Positions 13,099 to 25,924 of a stretch of DNA of 64,000 nt are shown here, piece by piece. The DNA comes from Sinonovacula constricta (taxonomy: Eukaryota > Mollusca > Bivalvia > Cardiida > Solecurtidae): NCBI GenBank assembly GCA_007844125.1, contig CM017567.1, positions 11,946,428 through 12,010,427 of the forward strand, in the 5' to 3' direction. The stretch's first letter is position 1. Each line of letters opens with the position of its first letter. Position numbers and translations under genes: made by a program. The notes beneath the pieces are model-generated. The model ran no database searches. It saw nothing but the letters and a program-made list of their open reading frames with translations, and was not told where the DNA came from.

Positions 13099-14483
13099 AA
13101 GTTTCACATATTTAAAAAATCAAAAGGCAACCTTTCGCGGGATATCTCATCTAATAACAATTTATTTGGTAATTTGAGAAAAACAAAAATGTGTCCAAAC
13201 TGTCCCACCCAAAACAAAATCTTGTATTGATTTAAAAGATTGAAAAGCCACCTCATATCAAGTTATTCATAACCGGGAACTAAATAATGATACATGTGTT
13301 CATTCAATAAATTTAGAGAAGAAATATTAAACATGGAGTGACAAATCCGTTTTAAAATATTTATGATAACATATGACAACAAAGGCAATTCTAACAATCT
13401 TAAGTTTTAAAAAGTTACCAGGGAAAATAATTAAATACAAAGCAACTGACTTAAGACAAAATAATTTATTATGTCATAACATTGCTCCATGTTACAAAAC
13501 AGAGTTGTTTACGACAAAAGCAAATACTCTTGTTAGTTATTTAACATGAAGATGAGGTGTTCATTTTTTATGTATCATTTTTAAGAAAATTTTTCTGTAT
13601 TTGAACATGGTATAGTTTACAGCACAAATTGTTCGACGGTTAATCGTCAAGATCCCAGTATAGATATACATATGTAACTTAACGACTTTTCTTCAGTACA
13701 CTATTTTTTCTTCTTAAGATATAGACAGTTTTATTTGACTGTTTTCCGCTTTCTTTGAAAAATGGTTGAAGTAATGTTAGCAGATCTTGTATTGGGACAA
13801 ATTATTCTGAGATATAATTATAACAATATTTTGACAAACAAGTTCGCAGGCAGGCACGTACTCAGGCAGGCACGCAGCCAGACACACACGCAGGCAGTCA
13901 TGCACGCTAGCACGCAGGAATGCAACATATTTACTGGTCTTAAATAGCAATGCTTGTCTCGGCACGACAGCTGTAAATAACACTTTCGGAAATGTGCAGA
14001 GAGAGTAGTTCAATCAATATTGCAATAGACAAGTCCAATACAAATACTTCTACACTGCTTGTCCTTGGGATCGCGTCAATTATGAGTCACGTGATAGCTT
14101 TAATGGAGGCTCACACCGATCTTATCGGATAATTCTGTTATTCTATTTCATGCAGTCACCACCGATGCGTTCCGATTGTGCTTCTGCTTATCAATAAACT
14201 GTTCAATCAGAAATCTCTCTGGAATAAAGTTTACAAGTTAATTGGTACAACTCTATTATTTATAAAAGTACATGCACGTTATACAATGGTCCGGATTATT
14301 TTTTGGCAAAGCCTTGTAAGTTTGAATATTACAGAGCCAGATCAGAGCGATTAAAGCGGGAGCTGTCTGTACTTTTTCTGCTAATACTTTATACATCATT
14401 GTTGCTTACATGCACACAACTAAGAATTGAATATTGCTTTTTAAAAGTAGCGTGATAGAAGACGGCCACCCCCTCCCCCACCC
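13099..14483. other. AT-rich spacer with a short degenerate CAGG/CACG tract
   Basis: No gene was recognised. Positions 13,846-13,918 hold an impure short tandem tract of caggcagg / cacgcagg words, which accounts for the open frames there. The remainder is low-complexity AT-rich sequence. Confidence 0.5.
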
Positions 14484-15725
14484 CGAGCTTATGCTGTGTG
14501 GCGTCCGGTGTCCGGCGTCCGTCAACATTCTTTAGACGACATCATATATGAAACTACTGGGCCAAATCCAGCCAACCTTTTTCAAAAGGTTTAGCAGGTA
14601 GGGGGTGGACGAAATTTTGTTCAAAGAATTTTGATTGTCAAAAACATATCAGACAGGGGCGTGGTCATTTTTCATACATGGCTATACAGGAAAACTTAGA
14701 AAATCTTCATGTCAGAAACTCCCAGAGCCAGAACCTTTATATTTGGTATACATGTTTCTTGGGTGGCCCTGAATCAAGATTGCTAAAAAATGTTTGATCC
14801 GTTAAAAATATGGCCGCCAGGTTCATGGCAATTTGCCTATACAAGTATATGACTATATATGGAAACATAGACAATCTTCTTGTCAGAAACTATAAGAATC
14901 AGAGCCTTGAAATTTGGCATACATGTCCCTTGGGTGGCCCTTAGTCAAGATTCTTTAAAGAATTTTGATCTGACAAAAACATGGCCGCCAGGTGCGTGGC
15001 CACTTCCCCTATATGGCTGTATATAAAAAACTGTGAAAATCTTCTTGTCAGAAACTACAAGCGTTAGAGATTTAATATTTAGTATGCATGTATCTTGGGT
15101 GTCCCTCTATCAAGTGTGGTCAAGACTTTCGATCCATAAAAACACGTCTTGGGCGTGGTTATTTTTCCATATATAGCCATATTGTGAAAAAATGAAATAA
15201 ATTGTGCAAACGTTGATTGGCAAGGGCGTGCCTGGGCGTACACACTTACGCACGTGCGTACAGTTTCTTCCGAAAATTGAAAAAATAAAAACGCCTAAAA
15301 GCGAATTTGAATCGTCGCCTAACCAGGATTAGGCACTACCAGTTAATTGTCTTTATTATTTAAATCCATGTAATTTAAACATTTTTCTAATTCTACACAA
15401 TCTTCAACGATCCAACTTGACGTATTTCTGTCTCTTCCTGCTTCTAAGACAATTCTTTGTTTTAGACAGTGACAGTACCCGCCACTCCCCCCAACCCCCA
15501 CCCCCGAATGCATCTATGGCGTTCTATGGAAAACATCCGGATGGGGGTGGGGGGCACGCCCCCAGACTCCCTATAAATAGTGCGTATACTCAAAAGTAGA
15601 CCAGGCACGCCCCTGATTGGGTTCATGTGTTACAGCTATTCTGGTCTGTTTTTACATTGATGATATTCCTTGCTAATTTTATCTAAATGTCTACGGCATT
15701 CAGGTGAGCGATATAGGGTCATCAT
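14484..15725. mobile_element. Helentron-like non-autonomous element with ~168-bp internal repeats
   Basis: A gcgtccggtgtccggcgtccg start tract is followed by about three imperfect internal units. These are marked by gtcagaaact at 14,711, 14,882 and 15,047, giving spacings of 171 and 165 bp, and share 'catggccgccagg' and 'cttgggtggccct'. The right end carries tcaggtgagc at 15,700-15,709, the same terminal word as the larger element ending at 29,675. The terminal hairpin seen there is decayed here (agggtcatcatactct). A separate MITE (15,221-15,615) interrupts the element. Confidence 0.65.
15221..15615. mobile_element. Nested 395-bp MITE with 15-bp inverted ends
   Basis: The left end caagggcgtgcctgg (15,221-15,235) is the reverse complement of ccaggcacgcccctg (15,601-15,615) at 14 of 15 positions. 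The word attgg lies immediately outside both ends (15,216-15,220 and 15,616-15,620), consistent with a 5-bp target duplication; the identity extends to tgattgg if the two outer element bases are counted. It has no coding capacity. It lies inside the Helentron-like element, so it inserted later. Confidence 0.7.
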
Positions 15726-15735
15726 ACTCTCTAGT

Positions 15736-16449
15736 TACAGTTAAAGCTAAAATAATCTATTCCCATTAATTCTTTATGATGAGGAAAGGGCATGAATAAA
15801 ATGTAAGGACTGTATCCTAGGATTTTAATACTTCTGTATATTTTTATTATTCATATATTATGTAATTATTTTATAATATTTATTATCTTTATGCTATTTC
15901 ATCACTTATATATTTTTAATTATATTTGCATTATTGTATTATTTTTTCATTTGCTAATTGCTACATATGTATCTACTTCACATTTCTCACATACAATTTA
16001 AAAGTTACAAATCTTAAGTCGCAATTCTCAAGTCACAAATTGTATGTTCGCATACAATTTACAAACATTTAGTCATAATCCCCAAGTCAGAAAAAATACT
16101 CATGTACAAGTTAACAATTGACCATATTCATGCGCCAGTTGGCTAAACAGCAAGTAATATAAACGTCACTGATTTGGAAGAAAAAAAACGGAATCGTAAA
16201 TGACTCTCTTCAATGGAGATGAAATCGAAATAGTCAACGTTATTTGTCGCGTTTGCCTTAACATAAATTATTTATTAATCTATTTATTAAAATTCTGCTA
16301 ATGTTACTCTTTCAGATCTTTTTGTTTCAAAATACATCCAACTTTAATTAATTAATTATCGGACGTTTCGCATTCGGTTTTATTCACAGGGCAATGGTAT
16401 ACTACAACAACAAGGGTTACGTTATGTAGTAAATATTCCCTCTCAAGAA
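15736..16449. other. AT-rich spacer, no gene seen
   Basis: Very AT-rich sequence with short local repeats (acaatttaaaagttacaaat, then tacaatttacaaacatttag). No coding signal or RNA gene was recognised. Confidence 0.5.
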
Positions 16450-16452
16450 CCA

Positions 16453-16520
16453 GGTGTTCATTTAGCTCAGTTTCTAGAGCACCTGCCACTACATCAGGAT
16501 GTTTTTGGCTCGATCCCCAC
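16453..16520 (+). mobile_element. Possible tRNA-like SINE head
   Basis: The sequence tttagctcagtttctagagc resembles a tRNA A box and D arm, and ggctcgatcccc about 40 bases downstream resembles a B box. The predicted arms do not pair well enough to call a functional tRNA, so a degenerate SINE head is the more likely reading. Confidence 0.4.
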
Positions 16521-16766
16521 CCTCGTCAATGTTGACTTTTACAGCTCACGTTGGTTCGATGGCGTCAGAAACAGGAGACTTTTCCAGTCAAACCTTTTTT
16601 CGTATATCATGCTTATGCACAACACTGCTGTCGGAGACACAGATAAAAACTAGAAAAATACATGTAAAAGGTTTTAAAGAGACCTCTTCGTGGTAAGAAC
16701 TTGAAACGTTTCAAATCAAAAGGCAAATGTCCACAAAACAAGACAATCCAGCGGGGTTAGTTGAGA

Positions 16767-16892
16767 GTGGGTGGGGTGGGGGAGCTGTCCCTGAAATGTT
16801 CAAATCATACTTTCTGTTAAGGTCGGCCAAGCATCTGAAATGCAGGAAACGGCACTATTTGGCTTCTAGATGCCAGTACTTTTCCTGTGAGA
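16767..16892 (-). repeat. Dispersed repeat, inverted partner of 23,295-23,590
   Basis: It contains aagcatctgaaatgcaggaa and atgccagtacttttcctgtg. The segment at 23.3-23.6 kb carries catttcctgcatttcagatg and cacaggaagagtattgac in the reverse order and strand. The flanking gtgggtggggtggggg tract also matches the ccacccaccccaccca tract of the partner. Family unknown. Confidence 0.6.
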
Positions 16893-16909
16893 GCATGTTT
16901 GGAACCCTG

Positions 16910-17846
16910 CTCTCAATCAATGGTAAAAATATACACAATCAACAAAGAAATATTACATATCCTACCGGGATATTAATTACAGTTTAAACATTGTGAAAGA
17001 AGAGGACTTAACACAATAAAATCTTGAGTCAACCTATAACCAGGTACTTAGCAAGATGAAATATGAAAATTGTTGATTTGTGCATGCGCCCTTAAACAAA
17101 ACATAATGACAAAGCAAAAGAAACAACACCTTTTCGGATATCCCATCGAACATCCATACTATATCTAACAACAATCAGCAACAACATACGTATGCGGGAA
17201 ATTTGAATGCGTGGATAGCTAATTTGGTAATCTCAACTTTGGTAAGGTGATCTCGTTGTTGATAAAACATTCACATATTCTACCTTTCTCTTATAATATC
17301 ACTTCCTCATGTTCTCTACATAAATGAATTGTACGGTAGACCACATCGATCAAATGACCATCCATCAATATGTGTTGTAAAACGGAACGAATTTCTTGTT
17401 TACTGTATAGTAACTGTCCAACAGTTCAAGGATAGGAAGCAAATAACACAACGACACTGAGATACAGCCTCCTACACAGAGTTATCGTTCGTTACTTTCA
17501 CAAATACCGCTGTAACATGTTCATCGCCATTACTGTCAAGATCTTTGAAGTTACTTATAAAAAGAGATTATTATGTTTCTATTATCAACTTGGTGTTTGA
17601 ATTAAAAGTAGATTGTTTTAGTCTGAAGTTTTAGATTACCTGGTTAATTCAGTAATCGCTGTGGATTTGTACTTTCTACGCAAAGCTGAAAGATAAGCGA
17701 ATGTAAACAATAACACCCTGTATTTTAAACATTCTCGTTGTTTCAAAAAATAAATGAGCTATGTCCTGACATCGTTTTATATAATACTATTAAAATATTC
17801 ATTTTCATCCCATTTATAACTGTGTTGAACCTCCTACTTTCAATTT
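16910..17846. other. AT-rich spacer with a short conserved dispersed core
   Basis: No gene was recognised. Positions 17,468-17,495 (cctcctacacagagttatcg plus ttcgttac) match 45,673-45,700 in reverse complement with one mismatch over about 28 bases, so this is probably a relic of an interspersed repeat. Confidence 0.5.
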
Positions 17847-18450
17847 CTAATCGACGTTTAACCTGACGTCATATTTAATCATGTGGCCTGAAGTCACTGA
17901 TATGATGAACCTATATGGGCCTGGACGAAATCTCTCCCAACCCCCGGACAAAATAAATCTGGTTATTTTAGATAGTTTGGTACTTTCCCCAACCCCCGTG
18001 AATGTTACTAGGCGGACAAAATCTCCACAAGAATTCTTACAAGGCGTACGCCCCCATCTCCACCTAACTTCCCCCAACACACCTCGACTCCTGCCCCCTC
18101 CCCCCCCCCCCCTCAAAAAAAAAAGCTTCTTAATGCAATATTTATTTTTTCGCTTACAGTCATTTCCTAAATCGAAAGATTAACACATACTTTTTCATTT
18201 GTTGTAAGTCTAAGTTTGAGAGAAGCCTTAGTATCACGGTTTGGGGTATTATTGGGATTCTCTCCGCCTTGGAAATATCACAGGGCGGGGGGGGGGGGGC
18301 GAATTCTGTCCGCCTTGGAAACTTCTCGATAGAGGGGATGATTCTGTCCCTATGTCCTTGGTACCTATGTCAAGGTGCTTGGATGGGAGGGTTGTGGAAG
18401 ATTTTGTCTAACACCCGAACCTACAGTCTAAGAAACTGACAGAGGGAATC
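17847..18450. other. C-rich/G-rich low-complexity stretch
   Basis: A run of about 13 Cs lies near 18,100-18,112 and a run of about 13 Gs near 18,285-18,298. A local imperfect duplication of 'tctgtccgccttggaaa' lies around 18,260-18,335. Open frames here are compositional, with no recognisable domain. Confidence 0.6.
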
Positions 18451-19392
18451 GATCCCCATAACTATACATGGCTAAAAGGGGCTCAAAGCGATTTATTTTC
18501 TATGAAATATTAGAATAGTATTTAAAATAGGATATAATCAAATTCTATAAACAACCATATTGTTTACACCAATTTCCAGCAGATACCTATTACTTGCAAG
18601 GCGTATCTATAGTATTTTATTGCACAGGGCCCTTCTGGAAAATTTAAGCAGACTCTACACGATAATTTAGTATTTTTGAAGTAGTTTTACTATTTTATAA
18701 TTCCACACTGTTTCAGCTTTCTGAACAAAAAGATGCAAAGATATTGTTTCAGAATTTACATCCGAGCCTCCCATCGTATAGAATTCAAGACTGGTGACGG
18801 TCGCATTTTACGTCATTGCTTACGTCTCAAATAAATATAATGTTCCCCGTATCGTCATAATGATTTGTAGAAGTCATAGTAAATTCAGGAATTTTGTTGT
18901 TGATGATGCAACTGGTTCATTCTCGAATGTTCTTAGCCATTACTTTACGTTAAGCTTGATGAAACCTTTAAGTCCTAAAATAAATACATTAATATTATTA
19001 TAACAAACTGTTTTAAAATAACAGTGCTATGGGAATATATTTTTGGCTTACAGGAAGTGTGATTTTGGATATATGTTGATAATCTTCTGACATTGTTATG
19101 GATTTTGAACGGAATTTGGATTTTTGATCAAGTAGACACTTTGATTAGGATCAGATTTGACTTTAATTAAGATGTATATATCTGATTTTTTGTTCTGTTT
19201 GTTTTAACTGAAAGAAAGTTATGTTCAACCCATTCAGTTCCATTGACTATGGAGGGTATTTGATTTATTTCACAAAGACCTTATTGCCAAATGCATTTAA
19301 CATAATCCATCCATGTCCCATTTTACGTAATGTACAGTCGGTATTGATTGAGTTTGGCTACGGGATACGAGTTGAATAGGTAAACTATGGAT
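18451..19392. other. AT-rich spacer, no gene seen
   Basis: No coding, RNA or repeat structure was recognised. Confidence 0.45.
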
Positions 19393-19822
19393 GGGGATAT
19401 CCGCCAATATTCAATTTCTAACTAAATATATATTTATGATCACCAGTTAAATACAGATAAATATCCCTAAAATTGTATAGCACAAATAAATTATACATGT
19501 TACTGTCGGTAAGAAACTCACCTCTTGAAAGTACACACGATCGCGGACCAGTTCAAGCGGTACATTCTATTTATAGATGGGCATTCCCGTGTTAGAAGCG
19601 CTCCGTTGCGTCCTTATGTTAAACTGGTATTACGCAGTTTGTGAAATTGTTTAAATGAAATGTTGAAATGTGATCATTTTCATGTGATATATTAAAGTTA
19701 TGATGTAACTAGATAGCGGTATTTAACATGCGCGGTGTTGCAATTTACAAATTGACATTTGAAGTGACAAATCAGTGTATTGAAAATTAGTAATAGTAAT
19801 TAGAATATTGGCGGATATCCCC
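19393..19822. mobile_element. 430-bp MITE with perfect 20-bp terminal inverted repeats
   Basis: The left end ggggatatccgccaatattc (19,393-19,412) is the exact reverse complement of the right end gaatattggcggatatcccc (19,803-19,822). The interior is AT-rich with no open frame of note. The immediate flanks (tatggat / ttctaaa) show no obvious target duplication, so the superfamily cannot be assigned. Perfect ends argue for a fairly young insertion. Confidence 0.75.
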
Positions 19823-20616
19823 TTCTAAAGTTAACAGTTTATTATGTAAGTAAATTTTCACGAGGTTCTAGTTTTTACCACAACATTAGAGCAGTAGAAA
19901 ATAGGCTATGTTCCAAATATTGATGTTTTTACCCTTTTCATTGCTGTATCTGAATGCTGCAAATTTTAATTCTTTTAAAGATCAATGGGGTGCCCAGATT
20001 ACATTCGCTGTCAATTTCTAAAAGGAAAATGGTCGATGTGTTCCGAATACTTCTATGATAAATAAACTTTGTCGGTGCTGTGTATGTCAAATTTAAAACA
20101 TCTTCACTTACAAAATAGGAATGGCATTCAATATGATTTTAAATCACGTTTACAATTCCAAATCGATATTGAAAAGTTTAGACCAATCTCTTAACCTTAA
20201 TGCCTTTCAGATCAAAGTAACCCCTGCCACCGTGAATACAATGACAAAGGGTTGAAGAACATGACCGAGATTATAATATGTTGTTTTTGTTAAACGCAAA
20301 TAAAAAATTATAGTCTTAAACAATAAAGTCTAGAGAATATTTAGATTGTGCACATATATTTCTTTGTTTCATTACATTTAAATTGTATAGAACACTATAG
20401 CATTATCATCAATATCTGTGTACACAGCAGGATCAACTGGCACGGCTATTGCTACTGGTGACTACCTCAACAAATACAAATAACACATGAACGTCATAGA
20501 TAACCAACCAATAAATAGAGCGTCTGAAGCAGGAAGAAATGATCTTCTGGACTCGACCGGGTAAACCCATTGATATTAAATACCAATGATATTACATAAA
20601 CGAATCGTTTGCATTT
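19823..20616. other. AT-rich spacer, no gene seen
   Basis: No coding or RNA signal was recognised. Confidence 0.45.
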
Positions 20617-21105
20617 AACGGTGGTCCTCGCCTGGTTGGATCTTTTTTTTCCTTTTGTTCAAATTAATAATTCTTGATTGAAAAGATACCGCGAAATGCT
20701 GCTTATTTGTGCCTTAAATCCACGTGAAAAGTAGAACATAAAATCACACTGGTCATTACAAACATGTATTTCCTATCCAAGTGACGCTGCACGGTTAGCT
20801 ATTTTTAAATTAAGTAAACCGCGTGGTCACTTATTTTTTAGATTATGTTACATGATCATCCGGGTAATTACCAATTAAATGTAGTTTTCTATATTTAGCT
20901 GAAGTTCCCGTCGTGCTTATTTAGATATGTGGGCTTTTTATGCGATAATTTCCACAAATTGTACAGTCTAACCATAGAGTTAATGTTTTTAAAACTAAAG
21001 TCTTAGTTTATGTAGCAATAGGCACAAAGATATCAGAACAGTGGTAAGATGTTGAGATGTTCATTTGTATTAGAAATATGCAAATTGTCGGAAATCACTT
21101 TTGTA
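20617..21105 (-). mobile_element. MITE-like element, family M, copy 2
   Basis: The interior matches copy 1: gcgaaatgctgcttatttgt, taaaccgcgtggtcac, atgttacatgatcatccggg and cgtcgtgcttattta. The probable right end is caaattgtcggaaatcactt, and a possible left end is ttaacggtggtcc at 20,615. The ends are less well preserved than in copy 1. Confidence 0.6.
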
Positions 21106-21164
21106 ACAATATCATGAGCGTATTATCTAGGTAACACTTTAACTAATTTCTAATTTGCTTTCGA

Positions 21165-21428
<264 letters not shown>

Positions 21429-21574
21429 TATTTGGTTTTGTTGACAGCAATTTTGAACAGAACCTACATTGCAAGGAAGTAGTAATCGTAAAAGATTCGC
21501 TCTATGTGTTCAATCTTTTCAAATCTATGAATAATGAATTGTGGAGATTTACGCTAAAAGTAAATACCGACGTC

Positions 21575-21868
21575 AAGACGAATTACCCGGATGATATAAC
21601 GTGATCTCAAAAGTAAGATTCAGTAGGTTTTCTTAGTTTAAAACTGGCTACCTGTGCAACGAGGATTATATTGGGAATCATATATTTTTAAGTAATAACG
21701 ACTGGGTTGTTATGCTTTTTTTTACATAATGTAGAACATCAATAAAATGACTTTTTCGAAGATTTTTTCGTGCACAATAATTCATATGATTCTTTGCGAA
21801 AAACTGTTATTTAACACCTTAAATATTATCATTCATATGACAAGAAATATTCGGACACCACCTTTAAG
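21575..21868 (+). mobile_element. MITE-like element, family M, partial copy
   Basis: It carries the landmarks attacccggatgatataacg, tgatctcaaaagtaag and tttaaaactggctacctgtg, shared with the copies at 54.7 and 58.3 kb. It ends at ttcggacaccacctttaagg, the CACCTTTAA terminus of the family. The left half appears lost or displaced by the microsatellite region. Confidence 0.55.
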
Positions 21869-22479
21869 GTAATATATATGAGGACACTTAGTACTTATTA
21901 TTCTATAAGAAACAATCCGCACGAGTTCACCCGATCAAGGTTGCCATTGTCCATGACCTGATCACTGCTAATGACTAAATATTCCGTTACTGTAACTGTA
22001 ATTTCTTCTTGCATGGCTACGTCTTTTATGTGTAATTATGCAAATGATTCGAATTGAATACAACATTTCATTCCACACTAAACTCCAAACTATATCAGAA
22101 ATCACACAGAAGAAATAAAAGGACGGCTTCTAGACATTTATGTGACCCACATATGACAAAAAAGGCATATGGTAACACTACCATCGCTTTTGTAAAGGCG
22201 ACCAACTGATTCCTCAAGTCAGCAATTCGATGAGAAAAGATAATGACAATCCAATCCCGTTAGACAATATACCATTGTAAGCATCGGGACAGCTTTGTAT
22301 TAGCAATGTATTGTTAAGTATCTGTTATGGATTTGGGCATCAATTTAAAATTAAAGACTGATGGCCAAATATCAGTTTACTAGACCTTACATTATTGGGA
22401 TCTCTTCCGACTGACCTGCGGGTCGCCAGATGTTCTTTTCAGAAGTTTGTCGGAGTATTTTATTCTTTTCATATTATTA
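21869..22479. other. AT-rich spacer, no gene seen
   Basis: No coding or RNA signal was recognised. Confidence 0.45.
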
Positions 22480-22737
22480 TTATTGGGTTAAAGTAGATAT
22501 AGCGCTGCCTTCACTGTGTATAGCATGCCACGAATTTATATCCCACCCAGTCACGTTATCATGACACAGGGCCAACCAGTCGTAGGAACTACCCTTATAT
22601 TTGCTTGAGTATTAGCAAGGGAGCTAAACCACATACCACTTTTAATCGACTTTGGTATGTCGCGGACCTTGATCGAACCCGCGGCCTCTTGTACCTCAAG
22701 CCGAAGCTCTACTAATTGCGCTACCAGGCCCGGTTCA
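22480..22737 (-). mobile_element. tRNA-derived SINE, same family as 46,182-46,503
   Basis: On the minus strand it starts with a tRNA-like head: ggtagcgcaattagtagagc resembles box A and gggttcgatcaagg resembles box B. The body shares ccttcactgtgtatagcatg, ggccaaccagtcgtag and ctttggtatgtcgcgg (plus-strand reading) with the copy at 46.2-46.5 kb. The tail at the left lies next to an attattattatt run. No clear target duplication is visible, so it is an older copy. Confidence 0.85.
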
Positions 22738-23214
22738 CTAAACTTGTGCGAACTTCTGCGATATTTTAAAACAGTCCACAATGTACGACACAATTGTTTT
22801 ACTTAATTGGCAGTTTGTGTGCATTCTAGGTTTTTCTTAATTATTAACACACCACACACAAAGATCAAACGTGTTCAGTAGTTTATTTAACGTACAGATG
22901 TACTACGCATTCACACAGTGGACCTTAAGCTTACTGTCTAAAAAAACAACATTTATTATTCGCATTTCATTTTTATTTTCCACATTTACTATATTTGAAC
23001 ACATGTCCATCGAACAAAGAATGTCGATTGTATTATATATTTTATATACTTCCTCAATGTTGATTTCTCTGCATATTAACCGAAAACTATTAAGTTTAAA
23101 CTTAATCCGTGTATCTTTGTCGGGCAGCTGAAGCTCGATCGTATAATATTATAAATGGCTATTCTTAGACGCATGTTTTCCCGCGCAATTTACTATTTTC
23201 ATGAATGATGGTGA
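22738..23214. other. AT-rich spacer, no gene seen
   Basis: A short Met-initiated open frame (22,871-23,131, 86 codons) is rich in Ser, Leu and Ile and has no recognisable domain. It is treated as chance. Confidence 0.45.
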
Positions 23215-23600
23215 TGGCGGACCCAGGATTTCTTTACGTGAGGAGGGTCTAATGGAGCGAGCACCACCAGCCCAAGGGAGGTCTAGGGCATGATCCACCC
23301 ACCCCACCCAGAAAACTATTTAACGTAACAGCTAAATAGAGACATTTCCTGCATTTCAGAAGCTGCTTGAAACTTTTTCTATTAGTCCAACGAGTTTGTA
23401 TTTTCGGCTACAAAGATCATCCCTATTCATATTTTTTTCATGGGCTGATAGAAGAAGTTAAATTGAGCAACCACCATAAGTACAAGTAGTGGGTCTGGGG
23501 ACATGCTTCCACAGGAAGAGTATTGACATCTTGATGCCAAATAGTGCCATTTCCTGCATTTCAGATGCTTGACAGACCTTCATAGAAAGTATGTTTTACA
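23215..23600 (+). repeat. Dispersed repeat with internal duplication
   Basis: The phrase catttcctgcatttcaga occurs at about 23,344 and again at about 23,550, so the unit is internally repeated. The whole stretch is the inverted partner of 16,767-16,892. Family not identified. Confidence 0.6.
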
Positions 23601-24549
23601 CAACTAGTTTGGTACTTTGATTAATAGTGCTTTCACATGGTTAGTAGTAGAAAAGCATCTGAAAGCAAAAGGTATGTGACGAAAATATGTTATTTTGTTA
23701 GGATAGTTTAGAAACAATATTTTCCGCTGTTGAACATACAGCCACCATGCTGCAAGCTCGAAGTTTGACGGTGAAAGATTGTTATAATCAACAATGACTT
23801 TTGCTGCTCTTTAAGGCTGTATTGGGACAAAGACATGCTAGTGTTTGGCGACTTTGCTTTTTCGCGTCAATGTATTCCCTTTATATACGGTATTTGCTTT
23901 AAAATGGACAATGGCATAGAATATAAATGCAATATTTGTTTACCTGTTGCTTCCAATGTAATATTTGCTCTGACAATATTGACTTCTTCCGAAGACAGAC
24001 TTTGCACACAAGTATGTTACCAACAAGAGTCAAGTCATATACATATGTAAACAGAAACAGTATTGATTAACAGTATTGATTTTTTACGTACAGAACTGTG
24101 TTCATTATTTTTTTTTATATTACACATGCATTTATTATCGAAAACACCATTTATTTGAAACATCAACGTGTATATTTGTCTCATAAAAAGTAATTCATCC
24201 TTTGCTGCTGAAATGTATCTTCGATACAGTTTTGAATGGATACTTGACATAAAGACCCACACAGTCAACACTGACTAGCTTGCTTCTAACTATTGCGTTA
24301 CTATAGAGCCAATAGGATAGTTTTGTACGGCTAACGTGAACATATGACGCCTAAATTAGCAAGCGCTATTCAGAGATATAACAGGTTGTGGAAAAAGAGG
24401 TTGATTATATATTTGATTCTATTATTTATTGCAGTTCAGTTTCGCTTTAAAAATTACAAAAAAGCTGTGCATGATAAAGTCAAGGTCATTCGAATATTAT
24501 CAATAAAATTAGACATTCGAGTCTTATATTGTTGATTTACAAAAAAAAC
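23601..24549. other. AT-rich spacer, no gene seen
   Basis: Several short open frames without domains. No RNA gene was recognised. Confidence 0.45.
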
Positions 24550-24765
24550 GGTGGGGACATATCCGACAGTTTGCACTAACACTATTTTTCTACTTTTGGG
24601 TGGATAATGTAGGCATAATTCTGCAATAACCCATACTTAAGTCCATGTAACGACGACTTTGAACACTACCTCTATTGTAAGAGATACAAACAGCTCTAAA
24701 TAGTCACCCTTTACAAATCTATAAATAAGCACGATAGTGATCTGTACTAAAGATAGATAGCGAGC
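24550..24765 (+). mobile_element. MITE-like element, family M, left half
   Basis: It begins cggtggggacatatccgaca gtttgc, the family terminus, and continues through 'tgaacactacctctattgtaag' and 'tctataaataagcacgatag', shared with the copies at 54.5 and 58.1 kb. Similarity stops near 24,765, so the right half is missing. Confidence 0.65.
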
Positions 24766-25924
24766 AACAGGTTCTTTTGTGAAATAGATCACACCAACCC
24801 ATTATTTGCCTTTAAAGAAATCATTGGTGACTTGAGAGTCACTTAAAGTTCTTAATAGCTTTATATTTTTAGAAATAACAATAAGGCGACCGTACTCGCT
24901 AATTTCAAGATCTTGCCTTCCGCAAATAACGACAAGAGGCATAAAATAGAGGAAATCATAAACAACATTAGAAGTGTACGGCTTATGATCCAAGTTTGGA
25001 AGAAGTGGCCTGGCTATTTCGGTGGAAATATTTTAAAACATTTCAATCGTTTGACGAAATTGGAATTATTTTAGAATATACAAATAAGTTATTTGTCAGT
25101 GGATTCTACAACTGCTGGTTGTTTGCGCACGGGTATCCAAGAGCTGTCAAGTTTAGGTGGCACGACGATGAACGACGCCTGATCGTATTTCCGACAAAAA
25201 CTTAAAAACATAGCGAAAATATGGACTTACCTCTGAAAAGAAAGCTATTCAAAAATCTATTTTTAAAACAGTTGCTACTAACTCGCTTGCATGCTTATTG
25301 GGTTTGTATTCTTGGGAAAATCTCAGTTTTTGTAAGACGGTGTCCACGATGTCTGCCATTTCGACGATAAGTCTCAGGGGCCGGTTTAAAACACGGATGT
25401 CAAGTACCTGGAGCCGACGCACTACAATAAGTACACAAAAAAGAACCAGGGTGTGAGACATCCAATGCGCCGTAGAGAGCACGCGCTTTAAACATCCCGG
25501 TAACTAAACACTCTTTAACACTGTTGATTAATTATATAAACATTTGAAAGTAACGAACCATAACTCTTATGGGAAGTACAGTATTTTTGCTACTTTGTTT
25601 TCTCTGTTCTCTACTACATCTGTATTTACAAGCTGCTTCTAAAAACCGTATACTCGGCTTCTTTTGTTGAACAAGACATCGCCAAACGGCTACGTTTTTA
25701 TGCTACTTTTATAATTGCCAGGTACACTTTATTGTTGCAAGCTACCCTGTTAAAACGGAACACTTGGTTCTTTTCTCTGAAAAGCGTCACACGGAACACC
25801 TCCGACGTCGTGTTATTGACTGCTACACTATCGTCCCCGCCAAAAAATGCATTCCATAAAATGCACCGCTCTTAAGAGCGGCGCCAAAAATGTAGGCTCG
25901 TTCTTTTTTCTTCTGTTGTTTTTT
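24766..25924. other. AT-rich spacer with unassigned short open frames
   Basis: A 69-codon frame at 24,996-25,205 (+) and a 77-codon frame at 25,249-25,482 (-) are open, but neither shows a motif I recognise or neighbouring splice evidence. They are left unassigned. Confidence 0.4.
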
